64,000 nucleotides of DNA, taken from Rhizobiaceae bacterium (GTDB taxonomy: Bacteria > Pseudomonadota > Alphaproteobacteria > Rhizobiales > Rhizobiaceae). Of the stretch, positions 8,048 to 15,989 are shown piece after piece. The position numbers and the translations under genes are program-made. Each line of letters starts with the position of its first letter. The first letter of the stretch is position 1. The stretch covers positions 1-64,000 of the forward strand of contig JAHBYV010000011.1 of the NCBI GenBank assembly GCA_019635795.1, given 5' to 3'. Below the pieces are notes generated by a model that was given only the letters and a program-made list of their open reading frames with translations, was not told the origin of the DNA and did no database searches.

Positions 8048-9775
8048 TTAGGAACGCGATTCCTTCAAATTCATATGATGACGAGCCTCTCGCACATCTA
8101 TCTTCGCCGCGATCCCATGGCGCTCCAACAGATGAAGTAGATTCGCCCCTGTCATCAGAGTGATAGGTTTCTCTGCGGAGAATTGATATGCGTCCGGCCC
8201 ATAGTCGGTAGTCGTGACCAGAATGCCCCTTGATGCTCGTTCATGTTGCATCGTGCCATAAAGGTCTCTAACGGCGGCTACCCCTACAGTGCGCGTGTAG
8301 CGCTTGGCTTGAATGACTATTTTGCCGCCGGTGATTGGATCGGGGTCAAACGCAACAGCATCTACTCCACCGTCACTACTAGATTGGGTGATTTTCACTT
8401 CACCACCACGACGATCAAACTCCTTCTCGAAAACCTCTCTCACCAGATGTTCGAAATCTTCCCAGTCCATCGCAGCCAGATTTGTGCTTTCTTCAATATT
8501 ACCCACGATGGCCTTTGCATCAATAAACCGTCGATCTTCTTTGTCGAATTTCATGACTGGTGCGATGGGCGCAAGTGCAGCGAGGGATGCTGCCGAAACA
8601 CCTTTCAGGCTCTTGAAGCAAAGCTTAGGATCGACGCGTAACAGATCAATTTTCATGAATGTTTCTCGGTCGAACATGATCGACATAATCGTGCTCGTTA
8701 CCTGCTGGCCCGTAGCGCGATCAATAAACTGCGCGATCCCATTGAATAAAATATGTTGAATATTATCGTGCTCGTCAGCTTCGAATATCTCGTGCGCTGT
8801 TCTTAGGCAGACTTGGTAACAAACGCTATCAAAGTTTGCCTTCTGATCGCGCTCAGAGATGAATGTCTCCTTCAACTCGCCGCTTGCAGATATGAAACGA
8901 ACAGCTTTTACTTTTGGCATCTCATCCGGCGAGGGGAGTCGATATTCGAGTAGTAAGGTCCGTGATTCTTGTTGATAGTCTATGTCGATGGATTTCTCGA
9001 ACAGATCACCATAGTCGGAACGATCTAGGACGATTGATATGTGGTCAATAACTGACCTGAGCTCGCCCTTACTTACCCCCGCTTTCAGTTCATCGACCAG
9101 CTTGTTTTGATCGGCTTGCTGGCGTTCAAAGGCTTCTTTTCTCTGCGCATATTCGACGTTGAACTTGTCTCGTCGCTCTTCCCAAGCAGTGCGTAGTTGG
9201 CGATATTTCGCTTCCGATGCGGCTTCATCTGACAGCCATTTGGCTTTAGCCTCTTCAAAATGCGCTTTTGCCTGCTCACGCTTTCGAGAAGCTCTCCCCA
9301 GTAAGCCATCCCAGAAAGATATTTCTGGTGAAACATAATATGGCTCGATGTGTTTTGTGCGCTTAGGCAATGGTTCTGGAAACTTTGAAGATTCCGAGAA
9401 TACTGAGAAGTCTTTTAGGCTATCCCAGTCGACCCGGTCATCTACAGATAGGGTGTGCCGAAGAATCGTCGAAAGTGTCTCAAGTTTTTCAATGGCGGCA
9501 ATCGTCTGCGCTTCAGCTTCTGCTTTGCCGCTGTTGACGAGGTTCTTCAGCTGGCGATCGACAGTGCGTTCATCCCACTGCTTGATTAGAGCATCGACCT
9601 TGTGCTGCAACAGGAATATTTCTGGGGCTTTAAGCTCCTTATGGATGTTGAGCAGTTTGTGTCTCAAATCGATCCTGTAGCTTAGAATATTTCCTTTGAC
9701 GCCATAAACTGCGTCCAAACTGCCCATTTCAATAAACCGAGGATGGTTTGATTTGACCGAGATACCCACCACCAC
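8048..9775 (-). CDS. Mrr-type restriction endonuclease with long N-terminal region
   Basis: The C-terminal 130 residues form an Mrr_cat (PD-(D/E)xK) domain: MDWEDFEHLVREVFEKEF at the start, the catalytic aspartate in SSSDGGVDAVAFD and the QAK motif in KIVIQAKRYTR, then GILVTTTDYGPDA. Such domains cut modified or foreign DNA (type IV restriction). The first 440 residues have no domain I recognise; residues about 170-240 are a charged coiled coil, and the part from about 240 to 410 contains an uncharacterised globular region. The GTG at 9775 with AGGGGAAG upstream is the likely start; a TTG at 9790 is the alternative. With the Fic gene it makes a small defence-like cassette next to tRNA-Ser. 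Confidence 0.8.
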   Translation of the reverse strand: MVVGISVKSNHPRFIEMGSLDAVYGVKGNILSYRIDLRHKLLNIHKELKAPEIFLLQHKVDALIKQWDERTVDRQLKNLVNSGKAEAEAQTIAAIEKLETLSTILRHTLSVDDRVDWDSLKDFSVFSESSKFPEPLPKRTKHIEPYYVSPEISFWDGLLGRASRKREQAKAHFEEAKAKWLSDEAASEAKYRQLRTAWEERRDKFNVEYAQRKEAFERQQADQNKLVDELKAGVSKGELRSVIDHISIVLDRSDYGDLFEKSIDIDYQQESRTLLLEYRLPSPDEMPKVKAVRFISASGELKETFISERDQKANFDSVCYQVCLRTAHEIFEADEHDNIQHILFNGIAQFIDRATGQQVTSTIMSIMFDRETFMKIDLLRVDPKLCFKSLKGVSAASLAALAPIAPVMKFDKEDRRFIDAKAIVGNIEESTNLAAMDWEDFEHLVREVFEKEFDRRGGEVKITQSSSDGGVDAVAFDPDPITGGKIVIQAKRYTRTVGVAAVRDLYGTMQHERASRGILVTTTDYGPDAYQFSAEKPITLMTGANLLHLLERHGIAAKIDVREARHHMNLKESRS

Positions 9776-9790
9776 GACACTTCCCCTCAA

Positions 9791-10117
9791 GAACGCATCC
9801 TAATTCGATATACGTGCTTATGCTCATGGAGCAGGTTCCATGCAATCTAAATCTAGCTTCCAGCTTTTTCGAAAACTAAGCGATGTTTCGATGCAGGGTT
9901 GTTCGACATGGCCGTGGTCATGAACCTCCTCCAGATTTTTGTATATCCCGTCAATCAGGCAGAGGGGCGGTGCGAACGGTTAACCGAAGGACAGATCATT
10001 GGATGCTGAGGGAGCGAGACGCCCGCGGGAATACGGCGGATGTCTGCCGCAAGCGGATGCCGAGTGCGCGAAGGCCGAATGCTTAATCAAGGTCAGTGCT
10101 GAAACATTTAAACCTTC
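9791..10117. other. Gene-free stretch between the Mrr gene and tRNA-Ser
   Basis: About 330 bases downstream of the tRNA 3' end, the usual place for integrase genes of islands. I see no integrase or other convincing frame; the 67-codon frame at 9883-10086 has no recognisable features. Probably the eroded edge of a former insertion. Confidence 0.4.
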
Positions 10118-10207
10118 TGGCGGAGAAGGAGGGATTCGAACCCCCGATACCCTTGCGAGTATGCCGCATTTCGAGTGCGGTGCTTTCAACCACTCAGCCA
10201 CTTCTCC
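10118..10207 (-). tRNA. tRNA-Ser (anticodon CGA)
   Basis: Class II tRNA of 90 bases. The acceptor GGAGAAG (10207-10201) pairs with CTTCTCC (10128-10122), the discriminator is G and CCA is encoded (10120-10118). The anticodon stem CCGCA/TGCGG encloses loop CTCGAAA, giving anticodon CGA. A long variable arm (ATACTCGCAAGGGTAT) and the T-arm GGGGGTTCGAATCCC are present. A degenerate second copy lies at 6491. Confidence 0.95.
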
Positions 10208-10371
10208 GGGCCAATTGAAGAGCAATTTCCTGCAACGCTGGTGGTTGGCAACGCTGCTTCTGCCGAAATTGCTGCCGGATGTCTCCGACGCGCGCCTCTC
10301 TAGCCTTATCCATGGGCATTCGTCAACGCGCGAAGATCAACTCCTGCACTCATTTTTCTGCGTCGTCGTGG

Positions 10372-12384
10372 CTATCTGTGCCGCCAGGCCTGCGTTCGCG
10401 TCAGCAGAACCCGCGAAATAGCGCCGTGCAGCAGCCTTGCCGCCACGTTGGTGTAAAATATCATCATGCCCATTGCCGCCGCTGGCGCGATGTCACCTGC
10501 GTCGTCCATGTTCAATACGGCAACGGACGCCAGTTGCGTCTCGGCCGAATATAGAAACACGACTGCCGAAACGGTCGTCATCGCGTTTACGAACAGATAG
10601 ATAGCAATGTCCAATATTGCGGGCAGGCACACAGGCACCGTCACGCGCAGGAAGAGCTTGTGAAACGGTTGCTTCAATGAAGCGGCCACCGGCTCGAATT
10701 CCCGGTCCATCTGTTTCAGCGCCGTCAGCGCGGTGAGGTGCGAGACGGTGTAAAAGTGGGTGACTGTGCAAACCACCAGAATCGCCATCGTGCCATAGAT
10801 CGCGTTGAACGGGTTCGCCGGATTGTTGAAAAAGAAGATATAGGCAAGGCCAAGCGCCATGCCGGGCACTGCCATCGGCAGCATGGCAAGGAACTGGAAC
10901 AGCGTGCGGCCCGTTCTGAAGCCCTCGCTCTTTTCCACCATATAGGCACCGGTGAAGACAATGACGGTTCCGAAAAGGGCGGTCAGCAGCGCCATCCTGA
11001 TCGAATTGTAATAGGCACCCCAACCGCCGCCATCCATGAGATCGAATCGGAAATTGCGCAGGCTCGGTGTCAGATCGTAGGGCCAGAATTTCACAGTGGC
11101 AGCGAGTTGGCAAACGCCGATCATAACCAGAATAAAGGCCGCGATCAGCGAGCAATACGTAAAGCAGGCCCAATCAAAACCGGCATTCGGTTTGGGCTCG
11201 TAGGGAACAGACCGGGCCGATAAAAGCGCGACCTGCTTTTTCTGAATTGTGCGATCTACAAAGAAGGCAAGCACTGCCGGAACAAGCAGCAGAACCGAGA
11301 CCACCGCCCCCATCTCGAAATTCTGCTGGCCAATCACCTGCTTGTAGATATCGACGGCAAGCATGTTGTACTGGCCGCCAATAACCTTTGGCAGGCCGAA
11401 ATCGGTAATGACCAGTGTGAAAACCACGAACGCAGCCGAAATAATGCCATACCGAGCACCGGGAACAGTCACTGTCCAGAATGTGCGCCATTTCGAGGCC
11501 CGCAACGAAGCCGCCGCCTCATAGTGGCGCGCATCGGCAACAGAAAGTGCCGTCGAGATAATCAGCAAGGCGTGCGGCAGAGTGAAGAAAACCGACCCGA
11601 TCACAATGCCGATTGGGCCGTAAATCGAGTTCCCCATCATCCAGCTTTTCAGCAAGCCCTGATTGCCGAACAGGTAGACGAGCGCGATGCCCGGCAGCAG
11701 GGAAGGGACCAGAATGGGAATGGTCATTATCAGCTTGAAAACGCTTTTGAACTTCATCTGGCTGCGGTTGAGCGCATAGGCGAGACCAAAGGCGATTGAT
11801 ATAACCAGAACGGTACTGATCGCCCCGATCAGCAACGAGTTCTGAATAGAGTTTGCAAGGGCGGGGGTCGAAAAATAATTGACGAAATTGTCCAGTCCGA
11901 TCGTCCTGCCGGGGCGCAGAACAACGCGCCGAAAGGTATTGGAATCAAGCTCGACCCATTCCGTGCCGCGTTTCAGCTCGGAACCAACCAGAAAGGCCGC
12001 GCTGTCTGTTGTTCCTCGAATCCGGTATTTTACCGGGCTGCGGAAAGAGAAATCCTTGAAAAGATTAGTGACGGAAAGCCTGCCGTCGGACCCCGTAGCG
12101 AGTTGCTCGGGTGCAATTGCCTGCACTTCGGCATTGAGTTGGGCGACAGTCCTTGCGGGGCCGAAGTTCGTGCCGGTTTCATCGCTGCGCTGGATTTCGA
12201 ATGTATCCAGATCGAAATGATATGTCGAAAGTGATTTGGACAACAGGACATAGAGCGGCAGGGCAAGCGCAACAATCAGATATAGTGAGATGACAAGCAT
12301 CAATCCGCGCTTGAGGACATCGTCGGATGAAAGTTGCGGGCGGATTGCGCGGCCTGCCGGCATCGTGGTGGCAAGTGAAGCCAT
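10372..12384 (-). CDS. phnU: ABC transporter permease for 2-aminoethylphosphonate (fused double permease)
   Basis: A 670-residue inner-membrane protein with two binding-protein-dependent permease units in one chain (about residues 175-380 and 460-660), so one polypeptide replaces the usual dimer. Each unit carries the cytoplasmic EAA-like loop (EAAASLRASKWRTFW and EPVAASLKQPFHKLF). Between the first membrane helix (about 30-50) and the first unit lies a hydrophilic, presumably periplasmic stretch of about 110 residues that makes the protein longer than I would expect for this family. It starts 3 bases after the stop of the ATPase gene. Context (ATPase, binding protein, PhnW, PhnA) points to AEP import as in the PhnS2T2U2 systems. 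The gene symbol is by analogy. Confidence 0.82.
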   Translation of the reverse strand: MASLATTMPAGRAIRPQLSSDDVLKRGLMLVISLYLIVALALPLYVLLSKSLSTYHFDLDTFEIQRSDETGTNFGPARTVAQLNAEVQAIAPEQLATGSDGRLSVTNLFKDFSFRSPVKYRIRGTTDSAAFLVGSELKRGTEWVELDSNTFRRVVLRPGRTIGLDNFVNYFSTPALANSIQNSLLIGAISTVLVISIAFGLAYALNRSQMKFKSVFKLIMTIPILVPSLLPGIALVYLFGNQGLLKSWMMGNSIYGPIGIVIGSVFFTLPHALLIISTALSVADARHYEAAASLRASKWRTFWTVTVPGARYGIISAAFVVFTLVITDFGLPKVIGGQYNMLAVDIYKQVIGQQNFEMGAVVSVLLLVPAVLAFFVDRTIQKKQVALLSARSVPYEPKPNAGFDWACFTYCSLIAAFILVMIGVCQLAATVKFWPYDLTPSLRNFRFDLMDGGGWGAYYNSIRMALLTALFGTVIVFTGAYMVEKSEGFRTGRTLFQFLAMLPMAVPGMALGLAYIFFFNNPANPFNAIYGTMAILVVCTVTHFYTVSHLTALTALKQMDREFEPVAASLKQPFHKLFLRVTVPVCLPAILDIAIYLFVNAMTTVSAVVFLYSAETQLASVAVLNMDDAGDIAPAAAMGMMIFYTNVAARLLHGAISRVLLTRTQAWRHR

Positions 12385-12387
12385 GGG

Positions 12388-13548
12388 CTATTTCCCGAAT
12401 ACCAGCATTCTGCCCTGAGGCAGCTCGATACGCATATCGCCGCCGATTTCTATGCCAAGCCGTCGCACGGCATTGATTGAGAAATCAGCCACGACTATGC
12501 GCTCGCCAAAGCGGGGTGACGACAGGCGGCAGCGCCAGAACCCGCCAAGAAATTCCATTTCTTCCACGACTACATCAATAAGGTTTTGCGGCGTTCCAAC
12601 CTGTTCCGATCCCGAAAGCGCATGAGGAATAATGTCGACCGGGCGAATAACTGCCGTGACTTCTGTTCCGGGTGCCAGCTTGCTGGGCGCACAGGCAAGT
12701 TCGGTATGTTCCAGCCGGATGCGCTCTGGTGTAAGCACAGTGGCCGGTAGCTGGTTCGTTTCGCCGATGAAGTCAGCAACGAACAATGTTTCGGGGTGGC
12801 GATAAACTTCGGTAGGCGTACCGACCTGCTCTATGACACCGTGGTTCATAACCACGATACGGTCGGCCATTGAAAGCGCTTCTTCCTGATCGTGCGTCAC
12901 CATAATGGTTGTCACGCCGAGTTTGCGCTGAAGCTCCTTGATCTCGTGGCGGAGATGGACACGCACTTTGGCATCAAGCGCTGATAGCGGCTCATCCAGC
13001 AGCAGCAAACCTGGCGAAACGGCCATTGCTCTGGCAAGGGCGATGCGCTGCTGCTGGCCGCCGGAGAGTTGGGCGGGGTATTTTTTTGCCTGAGAAGAAA
13101 GTCCGACCAGTTCGAGCAGTTCGGCGACGCGTGCATTTATCTCGGCTTTGGACCGCTTTGCGTTTTCCAGACCGAATGCAATGTTTTTCTCGATCGTGAG
13201 ATTCGGGAACAGGGCGTAAGACTGAAACACGATGCCATAATCGCGTTTTGAAGGCGGCAAGGCGGAAATGTCTTTTCCGGCTTGACGGACCGTGCCGCGG
13301 GTTTGCAGATCGAGACCCGCAATCGCGCGCAGCAAGGTTGTCTTGCCGCAGCCCGAAGGGCCCAGGAAACAGATAAACTCGCCTTCTTTGACTGTAAGTG
13401 AGACACCCTTCAGGGCGAGGAATTCGCCGAAGGATTTCCACACATCCTCAATGACAAGATAATCCGCTTTCACAGATCCCGCCTTATCGTCAATTTGCGC
13501 AAAGCTTACCTGCGTTTCCGCTGCCTTGGCTACGGTTACGTGTCTCAT
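12388..13548 (-). CDS. phnT: ABC transporter ATPase for 2-aminoethylphosphonate
   Basis: A 386-residue nucleotide-binding subunit of the spermidine/iron type. Walker A GPSGCGKTTLLR, Q-loop IVFQSYALFPN, signature LSGGQQQRIALARA, Walker B LLLLDEPLSALD and the H-loop MVTHDQEEA are all intact. About 140 C-terminal residues form the TOBE regulatory domain usual in this subfamily. The N-terminal 30 residues before the ABC domain are an extra tail. The gene follows the binding-protein gene after a hairpin terminator and precedes the permease by 3 bases. Expected to energise AEP import from the cytosolic side. The symbol is by analogy with PhnT2. Confidence 0.85.
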   Translation of the reverse strand: MRHVTVAKAAETQVSFAQIDDKAGSVKADYLVIEDVWKSFGEFLALKGVSLTVKEGEFICFLGPSGCGKTTLLRAIAGLDLQTRGTVRQAGKDISALPPSKRDYGIVFQSYALFPNLTIEKNIAFGLENAKRSKAEINARVAELLELVGLSSQAKKYPAQLSGGQQQRIALARAMAVSPGLLLLDEPLSALDAKVRVHLRHEIKELQRKLGVTTIMVTHDQEEALSMADRIVVMNHGVIEQVGTPTEVYRHPETLFVADFIGETNQLPATVLTPERIRLEHTELACAPSKLAPGTEVTAVIRPVDIIPHALSGSEQVGTPQNLIDVVVEEMEFLGGFWRCRLSSPRFGERIVVADFSINAVRRLGIEIGGDMRIELPQGRMLVFGK

Positions 13549-13578
13549 CGCCAGAATCCGCGAAGTAGAAGAATAAAA

Positions 13579-13602
13579 AGGGCGTCGCTTTCACGACGCC
13601 CT
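13579..13602 (-). terminator. Hairpin between binding-protein and ATPase genes
   Basis: Read on the minus strand, AGGGCGTCG-TGAAAG-CGACGCCCT is followed by a T-run. It lies 13 bases after the stop of the binding-protein gene and before the ATPase gene in the same operon. Partial termination here would yield excess binding protein over membrane components, a common arrangement in ABC operons. Confidence 0.75.
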
Positions 13603-13614
13603 GTTCAAGACCGG

Positions 13615-14637
13615 TCAGGTTTTTGGCTCCGACTTGGAGTCGTAACGCTTGGCCCATTCGGCAAGAATTGCCTTGCGATTATTGGCCGCCCACTCGAAAT
13701 CATTCTTGATCATGTGGTCTGCCACATTGTCCGGCAGATTTTCGACAGGCTTGGCAATGCCCGGATAGGCAAGGACGGCGTAGCCCTGATTATACATTTC
13801 GTTGGCTTCTTTCGAGACGGAAAAGTCTACGAGCTTTTTTGCGGCTTCAAGATTGGCCGTGCCTGCGATGATAGCTGTTGCTTCTGCTTCCCAACCTGAA
13901 CCTTCCTCGGGGAAGATAATATCGATAGGAGCGCCGGCAGACTTGGCTTTGGCACCGGGGAATTCAAACGATACCCCGACAATGGTTTCGCCAGCGCCTG
14001 CCATCTTGCAAGGCTTGGAGCCGGAATGCGTGTAAGCGGAGATGTTTTCATGGAGACCGTCCATGAACTTCCAAGCTTCTTCCTCACCAAACATCTGCAA
14101 CCATGCCGAGACGTCAAGGAAGCCGGTGCCGGATGAGTTCGGGTTTGGCATCACGACGTGGCCCTTGTATTCAGGCTTGGTCAGGTCCTTCCAGCTTTTT
14201 GGGGCTGCAAGGCCAATCTTTGCGGCCTCTGCGGTGTTGAAGCAGATGGCGGCGACGTAGGCGTCCATTCCTGTCCATGTGGGCGGTGTGCTGGTGTCTA
14301 CAAAACGCGGATCAAGCTTCTCCACACCTGCTGGTGCGTAAGGTTCAAGCATCCCTTCGCCCTTGAGCAGAAGCAGCGAGGTAGCAGCCAGTCCCCAGAC
14401 AACATCGGCCTGCGGATTGTCTTTTTCGGCCAGCAGCTTCGCTGTCATAACGCCGGTCGAGTCACGAACCCAGTTGATCTTGATGTCGGGATAAGCCTTC
14501 TCGAACGTTGCCTTGTAACGGTCCAGATCAACAGCTTCCACGGCGGTATAGACGGTCAAAGTGGTTTCAGCATAGGCCGCGGTGGCGGCCAGCGTAGCGG
14601 CAAACGCGGCTACGATTGGGATGAGGCGAGATTTCAT
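13615..14637 (-). CDS. phnS: 2-aminoethylphosphonate ABC transporter substrate-binding protein
   Basis: A 340-residue periplasmic binding protein of the iron/AEP (extracellular solute-binding family 1) fold. It starts with a clear signal peptide (MKSRLIPIVAAFAATLAATAAYA, cut before ETTL), followed by LTVYTAVEAVDLDRYKATFE and VRDSTGVMTAKLLAEKDNPQ, which is typical of this clade. The ATG at 14637 was chosen because a GGGGA site precedes it and the signal peptide begins there; the frame extends 8 residues further. First gene of the transport operon; 240 bases of promoter region lie upstream, with a motif shared with the other phn promoters. Ligand assigned from neighbours. Confidence 0.85.
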   Translation of the reverse strand: MKSRLIPIVAAFAATLAATAAYAETTLTVYTAVEAVDLDRYKATFEKAYPDIKINWVRDSTGVMTAKLLAEKDNPQADVVWGLAATSLLLLKGEGMLEPYAPAGVEKLDPRFVDTSTPPTWTGMDAYVAAICFNTAEAAKIGLAAPKSWKDLTKPEYKGHVVMPNPNSSGTGFLDVSAWLQMFGEEEAWKFMDGLHENISAYTHSGSKPCKMAGAGETIVGVSFEFPGAKAKSAGAPIDIIFPEEGSGWEAEATAIIAGTANLEAAKKLVDFSVSKEANEMYNQGYAVLAYPGIAKPVENLPDNVADHMIKNDFEWAANNRKAILAEWAKRYDSKSEPKT

Positions 14638-14751
14638 TGCGGGTTCCCCATTCGGTGTCACATTCTGCGATGCATTGAGACGGTTGCAAGCGGCAGTTCA
14701 CCAACCCGGATAAGGCCGATGCGTGTCGTCTGTTTGACACCGTATGAGTCG

Positions 14752-14792
14752 AGCAACGATAAAGAAAATCTATTTATTCTATATAACGATAG
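14752..14792 (-). promoter_or_regulatory. AT-rich promoter region of the phn transporter with candidate regulator sites
   Basis: Contains AACGATAA (14754-14761) and ATAACGAT (14783-14790), the latter being the reverse complement of ATCGTTAT found in front of phnW and phnA. Position about 120-150 bases upstream of the binding-protein start, in the only intergenic gap of the transporter operon. Confidence 0.4.
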
Positions 14793-14876
14793 CGCAGGCT
14801 GATATTTGTCGCATCATTGTCACGTGCAAATTTGAGCGCCGGGAACATGGTTTCGGGCACAATATGCGGCAAGGCC

Positions 14877-15989
14877 TTAGAACAGTGCGGAAATTGTCTC
14901 TTCGCCTATGGAAAAGCCGGTACTCGCCCCGGTTCCGCTCGTTATCATGACCAGCCGGATGTCGGGGTGTGGCTCGTCGATAAAATAGGCGTGATCGGGT
15001 GCGGATGCATATGTACCGACCCATCTGGCTTCGACTGCGGGCAGGTGCCCAAACAATGTTCGGAACTCTTGCAGGATCAGATCGTCTACAGCCTGTGAAC
15101 CGAAGGGGTCTGGTGTGTGTCCATAGTGGTGGGAATCTCCCACGACCAATGAGCCATCCGCGCTTTGTGTCACTATCAGATGGACGCCGTTGGCGAGAGC
15201 GGTTGCGCATTCCGCCTGTAGTCGCGCACGCAAGGCTTCCGCTTCGGGCAACATCGCGTAACCCTCATATCGCAGCAGGCTGAGGTCCGAGACCAGCGCG
15301 CTTTGCAAACGAAAGCCCGGATTTGCCAGCCGGAGCATCTGCAGTTTGCAGCGCTGGACACTGCGCGCCGCAATGCGTTCGGGAAATAGGGTAGAAAGAT
15401 CGTCGCCCGGACACACAACAATTTTGACGGCTTCAATTTTGCCTGTGGAGGTCTCAACGATCGGCGGCGTCACGGCTTGGACTGCGCATTCGCGGCTGAA
15501 TACGACACCATATCTTTCAGCGAGCATCGCGGCGAGCTTCGGGATGGCCTGACGAGACTCCACCCGCAATTCGTAAGGGCTGAACAGGCCGCCAACAATG
15601 TTGTCGGTTTCAAGCCCCGGTGCGCGTGCGGCGGTTTTGGCAGGTGTCAGCAATTCGCAGTCACTGCTATGTGTATCGTGCGCATAGGCTTCCAGCACTG
15701 CCATCGCTTCGGGACGCTGGGCCGCAACGATCTTGCCACGCTGGAGAATTTCAATCCCGGCCTGCCCGGCGAGTTCTACCCAGATTTCGCGCGTTCGCTC
15801 TGCGTGCGCACGGGCACGACCTGGCTCCTGACCTGAAACGACCACCAGCCCGAAATTGCGTATAGATGCGCTGTTCGCTTGCGCATCGCGATCAATCACG
15901 ACGACGCTCAGGCCGCGCTTGGCTGCGGCATAGGCATGGGCAAGTCCGATTATCCCTGCGCCGACAACCGCGAGATCATATTTCGTCAT
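14877..15989 (-). CDS. FAD-dependent amine oxidase/dehydrogenase of the phosphonate cluster
   Basis: A 370-residue DAO-fold flavoprotein: N-terminal dinucleotide motif VVGAGIIGLAHAYAAAKRG with the acidic end VVIDRD, and the C-terminal FAD segment MITSGTGASTGFSIGEE. It belongs with the TIGR03364-type oxidoreductases that recur in phosphonate gene clusters; members have been proposed or shown to act on aminophosphonates such as N-methylated AEP, releasing AEP or the aldehyde. Its start overlaps the phnW stop by 4 bases (ATGA), so the two are translationally coupled, which supports a shared pathway. Expected to widen the range of substrates fed to PhnW/PhnY. Exact substrate not determinable from sequence. 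Confidence 0.8.
   Translation of the reverse strand: MTKYDLAVVGAGIIGLAHAYAAAKRGLSVVVIDRDAQANSASIRNFGLVVVSGQEPGRARAHAERTREIWVELAGQAGIEILQRGKIVAAQRPEAMAVLEAYAHDTHSSDCELLTPAKTAARAPGLETDNIVGGLFSPYELRVESRQAIPKLAAMLAERYGVVFSRECAVQAVTPPIVETSTGKIEAVKIVVCPGDDLSTLFPERIAARSVQRCKLQMLRLANPGFRLQSALVSDLSLLRYEGYAMLPEAEALRARLQAECATALANGVHLIVTQSADGSLVVGDSHHYGHTPDPFGSQAVDDLILQEFRTLFGHLPAVEARWVGTYASAPDHAYFIDEPHPDIRLVMITSGTGASTGFSIGEETISALF

Noticed and set aside
9883-10086. 67-codon frame beside tRNA-Ser as an integrase remnant
   Set aside because: Arg-rich out-of-frame type sequence with no recombinase motif and no ribosome-binding site.
9980-10225. 81-codon minus-strand frame with GEVAEWLKAPHSKCGILARVSGVRIPPSP
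   Set aside because: It is the translation of the tRNA-Ser gene itself, a well-known false ORF.
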